A DNA stretch of 64,000 nt. Origin: Paulinella micropora (Eukaryota; Cercozoa; Imbricatea; Euglyphida; Paulinellidae). The notes beneath the pieces are model-generated. The model saw only the letters and a list, made by a program, of their open reading frames with translations. It made no database searches and had not been told where the DNA came from. Location of the stretch: NCBI GenBank assembly GCA_019918135.1, contig WBZZ01006893.1:1-64000 (forward strand). The letters run 5' to 3'. A program made the translations under genes and the position numbers. This document shows, one piece after another, positions 36,364-48,550 of the stretch; the first letter of the stretch is position 1, and every line of letters starts with the position of its first letter.

Positions 36364-36879
36364 AATGCCGTCTCCCGAAGCAAGTCGTAAGAACTGGGGT
36401 AAGGCTGTGGAAAGTATTAAGAGTAAGAAACAGCAAAAGGTTGAAATAGCAAAAGAGAAATTAGCAAAGTGTAGAAAGGCTTATGTAGGCGATGATGAAG
36501 AGATGGAGGAAAGATAAACCGGATGGCAGAAATGGGTGTTGCTAATGATATCATTAATGGAAAAGACCAAGATGATACACCAGAAGAAAGCAGTGATAGC
36601 GATGAAGAATGTGATTTTACTGATATCATTGCTGAAAAGATGGCTAAGATGAAAATAAGAAGAAAGAAAGCGGAAGCAAAGAAGAAAGTAAATAAAAAGC
36701 CTGTGCCTGAGCCTGATGAGAGCGAAAGCGAAAGTGAAGAAAGTGAAGAAGAACAAGTAAAGAAAAGTAAGGGTAAAAAGTCAAGCAGTGTAAGTGTAAA
36801 AGTGTATAATCAATCTTCTGGTGGTGCTAAGAAAGAAAAAAATAATGATGATGTCTCAAGGAAGTTTCTAAAGTTTTAA
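36364..36879 (+). pseudogene. element 1 acidic/basic low-complexity protein
   Basis: About 170 residues. A basic N-terminus ('SRKNWGKAVESIKSKKQQ') and a serine/glutamate-rich tail ('ESESEESEEEQVKKSKGKK') end in a short conserved 'SVKVYNQSSGGAKKEK'. The whole homologue lies in element 2 (55668-56195). It is divergently oriented from the fibre gene. Function unknown; a DNA-condensing or chaperone-like role would fit the composition. Broken. Confidence 0.6.
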
Positions 36880-37650
36880 AAGTTTGAAATCAATAATTCT
36901 CTTACTGCTTTTCTGTCAGAACCATTTAATGAATAAGTTGCCTTCACTTTCCTTATCTTAAAGTCTTTAACGATGTGTTTTATTTTTTTTGAATAGTTAT
37001 AAGATAAAATAAATTTACATTTTATTCCTTTTACAGCATTAAATATTTCTTCTGGTGCTACATAATGATTATATCCCCATCCTTTTTTTTCACCTTCTTC
37101 ATATGGTGGATCTAGATAGAAAAATGTGTCAGGCGAGTCGTATTTTTTTATCACTGCTTTAAAGTCTTTATTTAATACTATAGTGTCTTTCAATCTATCT
37201 TTTAATTTTTCAATGTTTTTCTTAAAATTATCTCTTGAAGCATGGCGACTATAATCTCTTTGATCGACAAAAGAATTTCTTTTTCCGCCAAATGAATTGA
37301 ATGATAAATATAAATTCCTGTAAAATCTCATACTCGGTTCTTTGAATTTAGTTTTCTTAAGTTTTTCAAATTTGCTCCTTGAAGGTGTAAAATCATATCT
37401 ATTAATTGTTTCTGCTGGCACTTTCTTTATATATTTCCATATGTGATAAATATCTTTATCCAAATCATTGATGACTTCTAAATCGGTTGGTTCTTTTTTT
37501 CTAAATATACTTCCAGCAGGCACCAATGAAAGGTTCGACATGAATTTTGTGAGTTGGTATTAATGGAACAATTACTTTTTTTAGAAAATGTCTTCCTCCT
37601 ACCCTAGGAAAAAATGACATAGTATATAATATGGATAATAAACATACTCC
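36876..37650 (-). pseudogene. dam: element 1 DNA adenine methyltransferase (Dam/D12 class)
   Basis: The N-terminal part has 'PRVGGRHFLKKVIVPLIP' and 'VEPFIGA', a variant of the AdoMet-binding FxGxG region. A central helical domain follows, then 'DTFFYLDPPYEEG' with the DPPY catalytic motif. It would methylate N6 of adenine in the element's DNA. No counterpart exists at the equivalent place in element 2, so this gene was gained by one lineage or lost by the other. Broken. Confidence 0.8.
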
Positions 37651-38617
37651 ACAAGAAGAAACCCCTGAGCAGACAGAGCGGAAAAAAAAAACTTGAAGAA
37701 GTGGCCGAAATACATTTTCAATCAAAGCCCGCTAAGATATGGAACACGATAACCTCACCAGAAGCAAAACCACTAAGTCAAGTATTTATCGATTTAATGG
37801 ATATGTCAAAGGTGGCGACAAAGAAAGGTAATGCTAACTATAATTTTGATTAGTTGCTATTGATGTATATAGCAGTCGGTGGATTGAGCCAGTCAAAAAT
37901 AAAACAACTGGTTATGTCTTAGAAGGGTTAAAAAAAATATTTACAAAAAAAGTTCCTGAAAGAATTACTTCAGATAATGGTGGTGAATTCAAAGGACAAG
38001 TGTCTGAATATTTCAGACAAAATAATATTGAACATAGGACTGTCCAAGTAGGCGATCACAGAACAATGGGTATAATTGATAGATTTATTAGAACAATACG
38101 AAATGAATTAAACTTAATATGGGAATTTAATGAAAATTTTCAATGGGTTCCTATTATTCATGAGGTTGTTGATGCTTATAATAAAACATATCATACAACA
38201 ATTAAAGCAGTTCCGATTAATGTTTTTGAAGGAACCGAAAAGAACACTCAGGAAATCTACAGAAATCCTTTAATTAATGAATTCCCTAAAGGAACAAGAG
38301 TAAGAAAGGAATTAGAAAGAACTATTTTTTCTAAAGGGGACAAGCAATTCAGTAAAACTATATTTAAGGTTAAGGGCCGTAAAGGCTTCAAAGTTATCCT
38401 ATCAGAAGAAGACTTAGTAAGACCGTCAGAATTATTAAAGACTAATGTTGAAGAGCACCATGAAGAAGAAGAACCGAAGGAGCAGTTATCGGACAAAGTG
38501 AAACAAATTACAAAAGAGACAAAAAATATTAATTTATTAAAATCATTGGATGTAAAACCGGAAAACATACGGAGCAGTGCTAGAATTAAAAAGAAAGTTG
38601 AAAAATTAGACCTTTAA
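37630..38617 (+). pseudogene. int: element 1 retroviral-type (rve) integrase
   Basis: DDE integrase core: 'VFIDLMDMSK' region, 'RITSDNGGEFKGQ' and 'MGIIDRFIRTIRNELN' carry the catalytic acids. A C-terminal basic, chromodomain-like tail follows ('VKGRKGFKVILSEEDLV'). Polintons and many PLVs use such an enzyme to insert. Very close to the element 2 copy over most of its length. Broken. Confidence 0.88.
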
Positions 38618-38621
38618 TATT

Positions 38622-39160
38622 TTAATTATTTTTGGTTTGAATGTATTTCTTATGTTTCGCCGTTGTCTCATGAATTTCTTTCCCATTTCTCCTTATCGTT
38701 GAACCACATTCACATTTTATTTTTTCTGTATTTAAATCATCGTTTGAAAGATTAATTCCTTTCATTCTTAATTCGTGATTGCTTGATAAAAGATGTCGTG
38801 CTTTGTAAGCATTTGTTGTCTCTTCACCACATTCACATATAAATGTTTTCTTCATCCATTCCTTATTCCATTTACTTTTGTATTGTTTTTTTTTTTTTTT
38901 TTTTTTTTTTTTGCTTAACTCGTTCATCATTGTATTTTTTCCCAAACTTCATATTTGGGTTTTATGTTTTCTTCATAAAACTTGTTTGCTTCCTCTAGTG
39001 CTTGTTCTTTATTTCTTTTTCCATTTATACAGAAATTTTTAACTTGAATTTTGTCTTCCTCTCCCCACCTTACAACTACTCTTGGGGATACATCGTTGTT
39101 CATAACATATACACCTCCTTTGTTGATTTTCTGTGGAATGTCAACCATTTTATATGTGTT
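38622..39160 (-). CDS. element 1 right-end small genes, zinc-finger and helical proteins
   Basis: Two short minus-strand genes overlap slightly. One (about 107 residues) has a lysine run and two CxC..H..H fingers ('CECGEETTNAYKARH', 'CECGSTIRRNGKEIH'). The other (73 residues) has 'VVRWGEEDKIQVKNFCINGK' and an 'EQALEEANKFYEENI' helix. Related pieces sit inverted at the left end. A role in end recognition is a guess from position. Confidence 0.55.
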
Positions 39161-39204
39161 ATTAATTCATATCCTTAAATGGAATTAAATTTATAACACA
39201 TTAA

Positions 39205-39560
39205 TAATTATTTAAAGGTCGCCGTTTTTCTTTCTTTTGTCTGTCTGTATTTGTTATAAATAGGAAGACGAAATAATGAATAACGGCTCTTAGTGGAAAA
39301 ACACTTCCCCACCAGACACCTAGGGGCTCAGGACAATTTACCCTCTTGCCAGAGTTTGACAAACTGGAAAGTGGTCAACTTTTTCATTTGCCAGATTTTG
39401 CGAAACTGGACAACTATTCGTAATAAGAGAGATTTTAATGAAATTGATGTTTTGAACTTAGAGAGAATAGGTAGCCTCAAAACTAAATAACTGCTCTTAG
39501 TGTGGTTTCTGTGATAAAACTGCACTGAACATCCGTCTTGAAGTGGCCCCCTATACTACT
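39205..39560 (-). repeat. element 1 right terminal inverted repeat
   Basis: Reverse complement of 18773-19125 with scattered mismatches, ending 'CCCCCTATACTACT'. Beyond it starts unrelated DNA ('ACCGTGGTGATAAC'). Confidence 0.93.
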
Positions 39561-40494
39561 ACCGTGGTGATAACTAACTTACACGTGTAACGAGAAATCA
39601 CTAGAAGATGTACATGTAGACAAGAATATAAGAAACTATACGAGAAATCAGAACATGTAGAAAAGAATATCAGATCGGACCTATTACTATATTGAATATG
39701 GTGTAAATATGAGCATATATCAGCTGTGAGCAGATATGTGTTCAGCAGTTTTTTGAAAGAGGAAATAGCGTTAGTTTCCTTAGGATGGTTCTCTCTCCAA
39801 TTGTGCTTCTGCTTTCGCTTCTGATTTCTCTTTCAAACGTATTTATTTCTCCTTGCAACAGTACTATTATGTGTGTCAGTCTGTGTGTGTATATATTCTT
39901 ACCTATGTACGTATGGACACACGCACACAAATACCAACACACACACACACATACATACTCATGCCCACACCAACACACACACACACACACTCATGCCCAC
40001 ACCAACACACAAACACACATAATACACACACACATACACACACAATATAAATGCATGCATGCAAAATACAAACATACTGTCACATATATTACATACACGT
40101 TACATACATGTTACATACATACATATATACACACACACAAACAAACACAACAACAACACACACACACACAATCATGCCCACAACACACACTCATGCCCAC
40201 CACATACACTCATGCCCACACCCACACACCCTCCCCCCCGCCCCCCCCCCCCCCCCCCACACACACACACATACACATAATACACGCATACACACAATAT
40301 AAACACACAATATAAATACATGCATGCACAATTCATACATACACATACACACATAGTACATACATATGTTACATAAATACACAAACACACACAAACACAA
40401 ACAAACACAAACAAACACAACACCAACACACCATCACACACACATCCACCCACCGACCCACCCACCCACCCACCGACCCACCCACCCACCCACC

Positions 40495-40535
<41 letters not shown>

Positions 40536-40537
40536 AG

Positions 40538-40568
<31 letters not shown>

Positions 40569-42465
40569 CACACAGGCACCTAACAAAGCAACGTAGGCTT
40601 AGCGGCAGAGATCCACCTGTCAACACCATCCGATATTGCCATGCAAAAACAGCAACTACACTGCCGAAACAAGTCGAACTATTCAGGTCGAGATAGAAAT
40701 AGCTGCTTATTACCTGGGAAATCGAATGCTGTCTTAAGAAGCTCCCAGGGCTTGCTCTAATCTTGTCGGTTTGGTTTGTTAAGGTCACTTCTCTGAAGTT
40801 GGGCTAAGTCTTTCCCGACTTATGTCCTGATCAGAACGTTATTTCCCAGGACAAAACTGTGGTATCGTTTCCCATGGTCGGACGAGGCGTTCGGTCTTAA
40901 TTCTCCTCCCAAGAGGGTTGGTTGAGAACGGAGTTGACAATAATATTCACATCTGTGACCGGGCCATGGGAAAATATGGTGGCTGAATGCATTTTTTCCC
41001 CGCTGGGCGGCTGGGTTACATTCGTGACGCCAGCTTTTTCCACCTTCCTACCAACTTGGTTCTCAAGCACCAGAAAACCTGCTGTTTGAGCAGCCAACAG
41101 CAACCGCGTGATGCGCATATCCTGTGGACCTTGTCACTCTTGTTTGTTTCCTCCCTGCGCACTTTTTCCAATTTCCTGAGCGACTCTAAGTTTGCTCTAT
41201 CGAAAACAGGATTGCTGTTTGCTTGACGACCTTTCACCCCAAGCCTGACTTCCTTTGTGCAACCATTCATATATTCATGTACACACGTATCATGAGAGTG
41301 TGCAGCACCAGTTTATTCGCCAGCAGCCAGCTCTCTGTTTCCATCACCTTTGCTTGCTTCCTCCGACCACCTCTGATTGTATTTTTCCTCTTACTTGGAT
41401 CCAGCTGCTCCGTGCGTCTCGGAACAGAGTTACCTATCCGCTCCACTGGTTCTGCTCACACATTGGTCTGACTCCTGAGCTAAATGATTCCGTATGCACT
41501 TTCTTTCAGTCCTACAGTCTTGTTAGAACTGATCACACTTTTTTTTAAACTTAATTTTTACTAGTTTTTCGCTTGTTTCAAATGCAAAGTGTTCACCACA
41601 GGCTTCACATCTGATCCTCATATTTTGTAAATTGTCATGTGGTACTAAAATTTTACTGATTATGCTATTTTTATTAAAATTCGTGACTCTTAATTTTTTC
41701 CATGTACATGCTTAGGTTACAAACATCGTCTCCTCAGGATAATATTAATATTTTAAATTATATAATATTAAGCAGTTTGTAGTTCTTAGTCTTGAATTCA
41801 GGTGATTGAGGGATCTCGACGCAACGACGATGAGTGTCATTGTTCAACCTTTTGCAATGAAGGGAAAATCGCCAAATTACAGACCTTGGAAAGATGTTAC
41901 AGCTAGGTCATTAATAATTTGGGTAGGCTAGGTGCCTTGCGGGGAACTGTCAAACAAAGACCTTAGGAAGGAAAACAGGTGGAGCACATCACTGCTAATT
42001 TTCAAAGTTTTAGAAGGCATTTCATTAGCAGCATTTGCTAATAGTTCCGGACAGGTGTAGAAAAGCTTTGATATTAATAATATGGTTAGTTTTTGTATTT
42101 CATTTCAATATTTCCAATATTAATTAATACCTTGCCTTTTTAAAGTATATAGTGAAGGGTGGTGATGGATTTTTTATGGAGTCAGCCAAATAAATCCTTA
42201 GGACTGGCTTTATATTAGGTTTATACAATAATGCATAAATTGCGACAAATTGAATCATGAAATGACTTTTCAATAACTTATAATAGTAACCATCACAGTC
42301 GGAGGATCTTGCTTCTCGTCAGTATTGGCGTCAGTTATTAACAGGCTAAATGCAAACTCAAGTTCAACTTAAAAACCAAAATTTTAAACACTGCGAAAAA
42401 CAACTTCCTCCTTCCAGCACACATCTACACGCGCAGTGACACATTTCAGTGTTTCAGTTTACGAC
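39561..42465. other. gene-free stretch downstream of the receptor gene
   Basis: 39930-40570 is CA-rich with C runs and CCCA tetramers. 40600-41530 is mixed-composition DNA with short ORFs but no recognisable protein. 41530-42430 is AT-rich and without coding character. The 3' untranslated region of the minus-strand receptor gene must lie just left of 42466. Confidence 0.5.
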
Positions 42466-43272
42466 TTAGGAATGTGCTTTCTTGGGTTGTCCGCAGCTCT
42501 TGCACTTGGTGCCGGCCCATACAACGGAGCCGATCGGCACCGAGGGGGAGAAGGCCGCACACGCGCCTCTTGCAGCTGTGGGTGCGGACATCGCAGAACC
42601 AGTAGTGCTGCGACCGCCCTGAGCTGCCTGTTCTTTCCCGGCTGCTACACAATCCAGACAACACAGCACAGCATAATACAGCCAGGCAAGCGTTACCAAG
42701 GCAGCTGTACCTTGTGGCTGCTGCTGGCTGGCCTGGAGCCGCTCGATCTCCATCCGCAGCCCCGCTTCCCTTTCCGCCGCCGCTTGCAACAGTGCACGCA
42801 ACTCCTCCACACTTGCGGTCGCTGCCACGTCCTGCACCTACAGCGACACGAGACTCATTCCATCCATAACAAAATACTTGCGCACGACTTCCAGGATGTG
42901 CAATTCTTCTCAAAAATAGCTTGGTCACTTGGGCTACATCTAGAACGATCTACCGGCAACGATGGCTGTCCGACAGAGCTTGCTGCTCGTTCTGCACGCT
43001 CCTTCGCCTCCGACGCCGCCACCTGCTCGTCAGTCAGGGGCTCCAACCGCTTGAAGGGACTCACCAGGCGCCGCACCAGCTCATCGCACATCGCCAACGA
43101 CTGGGTACAAGAGAGACACACCACAGACACAACAACAACAGCAGCAGCAATATGTGTCAACATCAAACAAAAGGAGAAAGTAAGCTACAAAAATGCTTTT
43201 GGAAGCAAAAAGCACGTAAAGAAAGGGAAATTCAGCGACCTCGTATGCGCGCTCTGCCTTCGGACGAAACAC
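42466..43272 (-). other. receptor C-terminal tail: helical region and CxxC end
   Basis: Four exons. A helical, charged segment ('LTDEQVAASEAKERAERAAS') and a coiled coil ('SVEELRALLQAAAEREAGLR') precede an A/G/S-rich stretch. The protein ends 'CKSCGQPKKAHS', a single CxxC knuckle just before the stop at 42466-42468. Phases of all four exons agree. Confidence 0.7.
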
Positions 43273-45229
43273 CTGAGCACACGATAAAGACACAACGTCG
43301 AACTCTTTTCTCGATAATAGAAAGATCATGTTCAAAACATCGAGCAAACAAGCACGCAAGCAAGACACAGGCTGACCATAGCTTCCAGTTCTCCGACAAC
43401 TGACATCATCCACTGTGGCGCGTTGCGGCTATCCCGCCCTCCAAACTGCCAACCTGCCTCTTCACTGTAGAGAGCAAAAAGAGGCTTAGCATGCTGCACT
43501 GCGTAGCGCAGATGCGTCATGGAGCTGGAACCCTCAGCAAGCACTCCCCCCGTCAAGAGCACAACCACTCGCTCCGCGCTCTTCAGCTCCGCGGGAACCG
43601 CGGGCTCGTCGCTCATGTGCAATGCAAGACCCTGGTAGCGGTCTTGTAGCGCCCCACCCAGCTCCGACGCCATCGCACGGCCTTGTTCCCCGCGGATGAC
43701 AAAGACGCGCGGCCAGGTGCTCTGAGCCTTGGAGTCCTTGCCAAACACAAATATGCATATGCCAACATAATACAAATGATAACACCTCGATGCCTTTCAA
43801 GGCAATCTAAAATTGCCGTACTCACACGCGCACAAACACACATACACGCGTTCACACACACACACAAAAAGACACACGCATGTACACATATAACATTTAC
43901 ATAATACAATCATATAATATGTATACTTTACACATTATTACAGCATACATATACAGGATCGTTTCATGGTGACCGATGACTGCGGGAGAGCCTCGGGCGG
44001 CAGCCGCTCGCCCCATACACAGCCCTGCTTCGCTGCTTGTGCAAACATCTCGCGCACCAGCGCAGCTACCTGCACAGACGTGCGCCAGGACGAGATTTTT
44101 GTAAAGATATAGAATCGGGCATGATAGCAAAGCTGCAAAATGGACAAGTAAAACACAGAAGCACATGGTACTCTGACCTCAAAGTTCCGTCTTCGATAGG
44201 GAAGGAAGCTGCCCGACTCCCAACGCTGTTTCACCTCGTCGTGCAGCTCTCTGTAATTCTGTAGGCAATCCTTGTAGGTGGAGCCCAGGTTGTGCGACAC
44301 CGCCCACTGGTCCCAGCCCGGAAGTTTTTGCAGTCGATCCTGGGTCCAGCGGAGCCAATCAAAGGGAAAGAACCTTTTGTCGAGCTCCGACACGATCAGG
44401 AAAGGCTTCTTGAGCTTAATCGCCCACCAGATCTCCTTTAGACAGTATGGACGACTCAGCACCCCATTGGTGAGAAACAGAACAAATACAAGACTGTCTC
44501 CCACGCCCTGGCACATCCCTTGCTCGGTCAGATCCTGGGCGTCCATGTCCCGCCAGACTAGGGCGCCGTACTTACGAAGCAGAGAGGACAAGGTGCCCAC
44601 GTCGCCCGCCGCCTCGACTTGCATGTGTGAGATAAAAAAGTGGTAGCTCATCCGCGTGGTGCCTGTCGTGAGAATTTCTTTAAGGTTGAAGCCCGGCCAC
44701 ACCTATACCATTGATTACACGCATGCACTCGATAGGCTTTGTCAACACGTCGGCAGATTCGAGCCAGATATCGAAAAAACATGGCATGCTAAGAAGCAAA
44801 ACCTTGGCAGACGGTGGCGGTGTTTTCCCGCCCAGGAAGCGATGGCTCTTGATCTGCTCCAGTGTAGGTCGATCCTTGCGCTCTGGTTGCAAACACCAGC
44901 GTATCAAGTGGCAGGCGTCTGCCCTGTTTGGTTCTGGTGGTATTTCGTCGTCTCTGTCGTCAATCGATGCAGCTGGAAAGACTGAGCTCAAGTGATGAAT
45001 GGACACACCTGACAAAGTCCAAGCAAGAAAAGGCGATTTGTTCTGGACATGCTGCTCAGCAGTGCAACACAGTCTGACAAGGACCTGTCCAGACGCAAAA
45101 CTGTTTCAGTTCTTCCGCCTCCTCGATGTTGTCTTTGATGTGGGGGAAAAGTTGTTTGCCCGTGCACATTTCGTATAAAATCACCTGAACACACCATTGT
45201 GACTTCATGTGAACTCATGCCTCGATCCG

Positions 45230-45280
<51 letters not shown>

Positions 45281-45735
45281 AGAGAGAGAGAGAAAGAAAG
45301 AAAGAAAGATATTAATAAAAGCAAGGAGAGGTTGGGCACTGCAGCTGGATCCAGAAGGCAGCTCAAGTGTTTAGGCTTTTACAATTCAAGGGAAAGACAC
45401 CTGGTAGGTAACAAGTAATGCAAACTGGAGTTTGAATTTGTTGCGACAATGATTTGAAAGGTAGGACATCAGCAAACACACGAGACAAGGCAAGAAAATC
45501 AAGTCGAACGGCAGGACCCCTAGTGAAAATACATCAAACGCTCCTTCCGCCTTTGGCAATTCAGATTCGTCCATCTAGTCAATGATAATACATGGTACAT
45601 TCAAAGAAAGACAGAGCTTAACATTGCAGACAAACTCATTTCCCGCACGATCGGTTTTTCTGCCATGCTTACATCATTAATTGTTGATAAGACACGCGCA
45701 CATGTATGCAAGGGAGCACAAGCGCAGTGCCATCC

Positions 45736-45785
<50 letters not shown>

Positions 45786-45968
45786 CTCTCTCTGTCTCTC
45801 TGTCTCTCTCTCGCTAGCTTGCTCTCTCTCAATTTCTTTCTTTCCCTTCCCCTTTCTTTCCCTTCATCTCTTTCCTTGTCCTCCAGACAATCGTTTAGCT
45901 GTTTAAATATTACAAGAATAACAATGTATGAATGTAAAGGTAAGGTCTGTTATAAAACGCAGTGCACC

Positions 45969-46018
<50 letters not shown>

Positions 46019-46333
46019 CGGTGAATCGAATGTATAAAGTCATTGATCGAAACATCGCCTGACCTGCAGCTGGTCCTTGCCCTGAACCTGACGGCGAGCA
46101 ACCACAGTTGCTAGCTGAGGCTCACAGTACGATGTCGAGTATTTGACACCCACAGGCTTGCCAAACTCAGCCGCGGCATCAAAGTCGATCAGGACAAACT
46201 TGTTGTTACCGATGCTGATAATGTTGTTGGGCTGCAACAAACAACCAAAGCAATGGAGCAGCAGCGGTGGCAATAACAGACAGGAAGAACCATATATAAG
46301 GAGAGACATGTAGATTGATTGGTTGGTTGGAAG

Positions 46334-46364
<31 letters not shown>

Positions 46365-46384
46365 CATAGATAGAAAGATAGAAG

Positions 46385-46417
<33 letters not shown>

Positions 46418-46882
46418 GTATTGCTGACCTTGATATCGCCGTGCACTAGCTGACGGGCGTGCAGTTTCTCCAGACAGGCAATAATCTGCAAAACGATTTC
46501 TTGCACCTTCTTCACATCGCGGCCAGGGATGTCTCGTCTAGATAAATTAAACCAAGGTAAGAGAACTAGAACGCACAGAATGGAAGGAACCTTCTCAGAA
46601 ACTCAGCCAGGGAGTAGTCGCCCGCCGGCATGACGAGGCAAAGCTCATCCTTATGAGTGCGGATCAGGGGCAGCACGAGCCCAGGCAGTGAACCCAACTT
46701 GTTGCGGGAGCGCACCTGGCGGAATAGCACAGGAATAAATTGAAAGCAAATAAATACATATACTTTGAGAGATAAATAAAATAACCACAAAAACAACGAA
46801 ACACATTTAAGAGTAATGATAACGAAAACAAAGACGAAACACAAAAAAGATATACACGCACGCACACACTCGCACGCATGCA

Positions 46883-46966
<84 letters not shown>

Positions 46967-47956
46967 AAATTTAAAACTGCATTGTGACCTCGCGTTCGAA
47001 ATTATCCTGCGCGCCTGGTACCCCTGCTTTGATGACTTTGAGAGCTATCTGGAATCATACACAAACAAACTTATGCATATTATACATATATACAGATGCA
47101 TATTGCACATGCGTACATACATATGTATGCAACAATCCTCACCCCCCCCCCCCCCCGCGGGCCCTCCGGCCGAAAAGTTTGTGGCAGTTAGTCATGTTAC
47201 TTCTAATTTTTCCCATTCAATATTATTCAAACAGCTAGTCTTTTCATTAGCCCCCAACATGCGGGAAGTTACCTGCGTTAGTAATACTTCAATGACTTCC
47301 TTCATATTGACCTGACCGCTAGTTACGTTTTTGTTTGTTTGTTTGTTTATTTTTTATTATTATTTTTTTTCTTTTTTTTCCAGTCAACTTGCATCAAAGC
47401 GATCAACTGCCAACTGCCGGGACAAGTTCACCCATATCCAGCACTGACATGTACGTTATTTTTTACTACGTGTGAGTATGAGATGTCATGGCATGCTGAG
47501 TACTTTCGCGTCTTGTTCGTTCTCAGCCTTCATGTCTTCCGCCATCCACAAAGAACAGGTGGGGGACTCATCTGACCAACCAAGGTTACAGACAGAAGGA
47601 GCAGCACAATAGAAGAAGTTCATACAAATCGACTAATTCCAACACAAATGCTCGCCAAGTTAGAAATGAAGCAACATACTAAGCGACATAGGACATATGC
47701 CGTACAGGCTGGTTCTGGGGCACGACGGTATCGTCCCAGGTACAACTCAAAACCGTACGTCGCAAAATATTTCTGAGTGGCAGGGTCGCTAGAACCTTCC
47801 CCTAAAGTGGCACAAGCATATTGGCAAGGTTGGTGGTGCTTCGACGCAGGAGGCTCACCTGCCTTCCTTGCTGCGGCCTTATCCAAATCAAACTCGTCGG
47901 AAGTGGTGAGCGCCTTGCATGCCGTGAGAAGACCAACTGCAAAACCAGACGTCTTT

Positions 47957-48019
<63 letters not shown>

Positions 48020-48043
48020 ACTCACTCGCTCTCTCTCTCTCTG

Positions 48044-48094
<51 letters not shown>

Positions 48095-48513
48095 GTGTAT
48101 GTGTATGTATGTACGTATGTATGTATGTATGCATGCATGCATGCATGCATGCATGCATGTATGTATGTATGTTTGTATGTATGTGTATGTACACGTATGT
48201 GCATGTATCCGTAGGTATGTTGGTACGTATGTACGTCCATCTGTGTGTGTGAGAGTTCTTAAATATGATCTACCACGAGCTGCGTTTTGCAGAAGGATGT
48301 CTGGCGTGGCCTTGCGCTCTTCAGCCATCTTGATTTCTGGCATGGCCATAAATCGGTTGACATTTTCCAGGGATTCCGCTTTGACGCCCCGAAAGAAGTC
48401 GGCCATGAGTTGCGATCTCCGGCCTTGCAAGTTATTTTGCTCAAGTACTTTGGCGCACCAAGCATTCATCTGAGCCATGCAAGTAGACCAAATCAAATAG
48501 AGAAGTGCGGAAG

Positions 48514-48550
<37 letters not shown>

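Larger units (their letters stand above)
18773..39560. mobile_element. Polinton-like virus element 1 (about 20.8 kb), full length, decayed
   Basis: Bounded by terminal inverted repeats of about 350 bp starting 'AGTAGTATAGGG'. It carries a protein-primed DNA polymerase B, a DUF3820/ExoX-C-like protein, a major capsid protein, a penton-like protein, an adenain-like protease, a FtsK/HerA-type packaging ATPase, a fibre with an S74 chaperone, an adenine methyltransferase and an rve integrase. This is the gene set of Polintons and PLVs. Composition is AT-rich against GC-rich surroundings. Both ends are present and many genes look whole. Overall it is broken, with about ten to fifteen breaks. The terminal repeats remain very similar to each other, so insertion is probably fairly recent. 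No clear 6-bp target duplication was seen. Confidence 0.93.
44803..47048 (-). other. receptor protein kinase domain
   Basis: Eight exons. The ATP-binding lysine is in 'IALKVIKAG'; the catalytic loop 'LVHGDIKPNN' spans an intron and keeps Asp, Lys and Asn, with Gly instead of Arg before Asp. The magnesium motif is DFD rather than DFG ('VLIDFDAAAEFG'). 'SYCEPQLA' stands for APE, 'DVFSLGV' gives the subdomain IX aspartate, and 'CLQPERKDRPTLEQIKSHRF' is the C-lobe end. Most catalytic residues are present, so activity is possible. The glycine-rich loop exon was not identified with confidence. Introns hold long microsatellites. Confidence 0.85.

Noticed and set aside
37630-38617. LTR retrotransposon because of the rve integrase
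   Set aside because: No reverse transcriptase, gag or LTRs; the neighbours are polymerase B, capsid and packaging ATPase genes.
18767-39566. 6-bp target site duplication around element 1
   Set aside because: Flanking hexamers do not match at any placement of the repeat border that I tried.
45681-48252. Open frames over (CT)n and ATGT repeats inside the receptor gene
   Set aside because: They are intronic microsatellites between phase-matched exons on the other strand.
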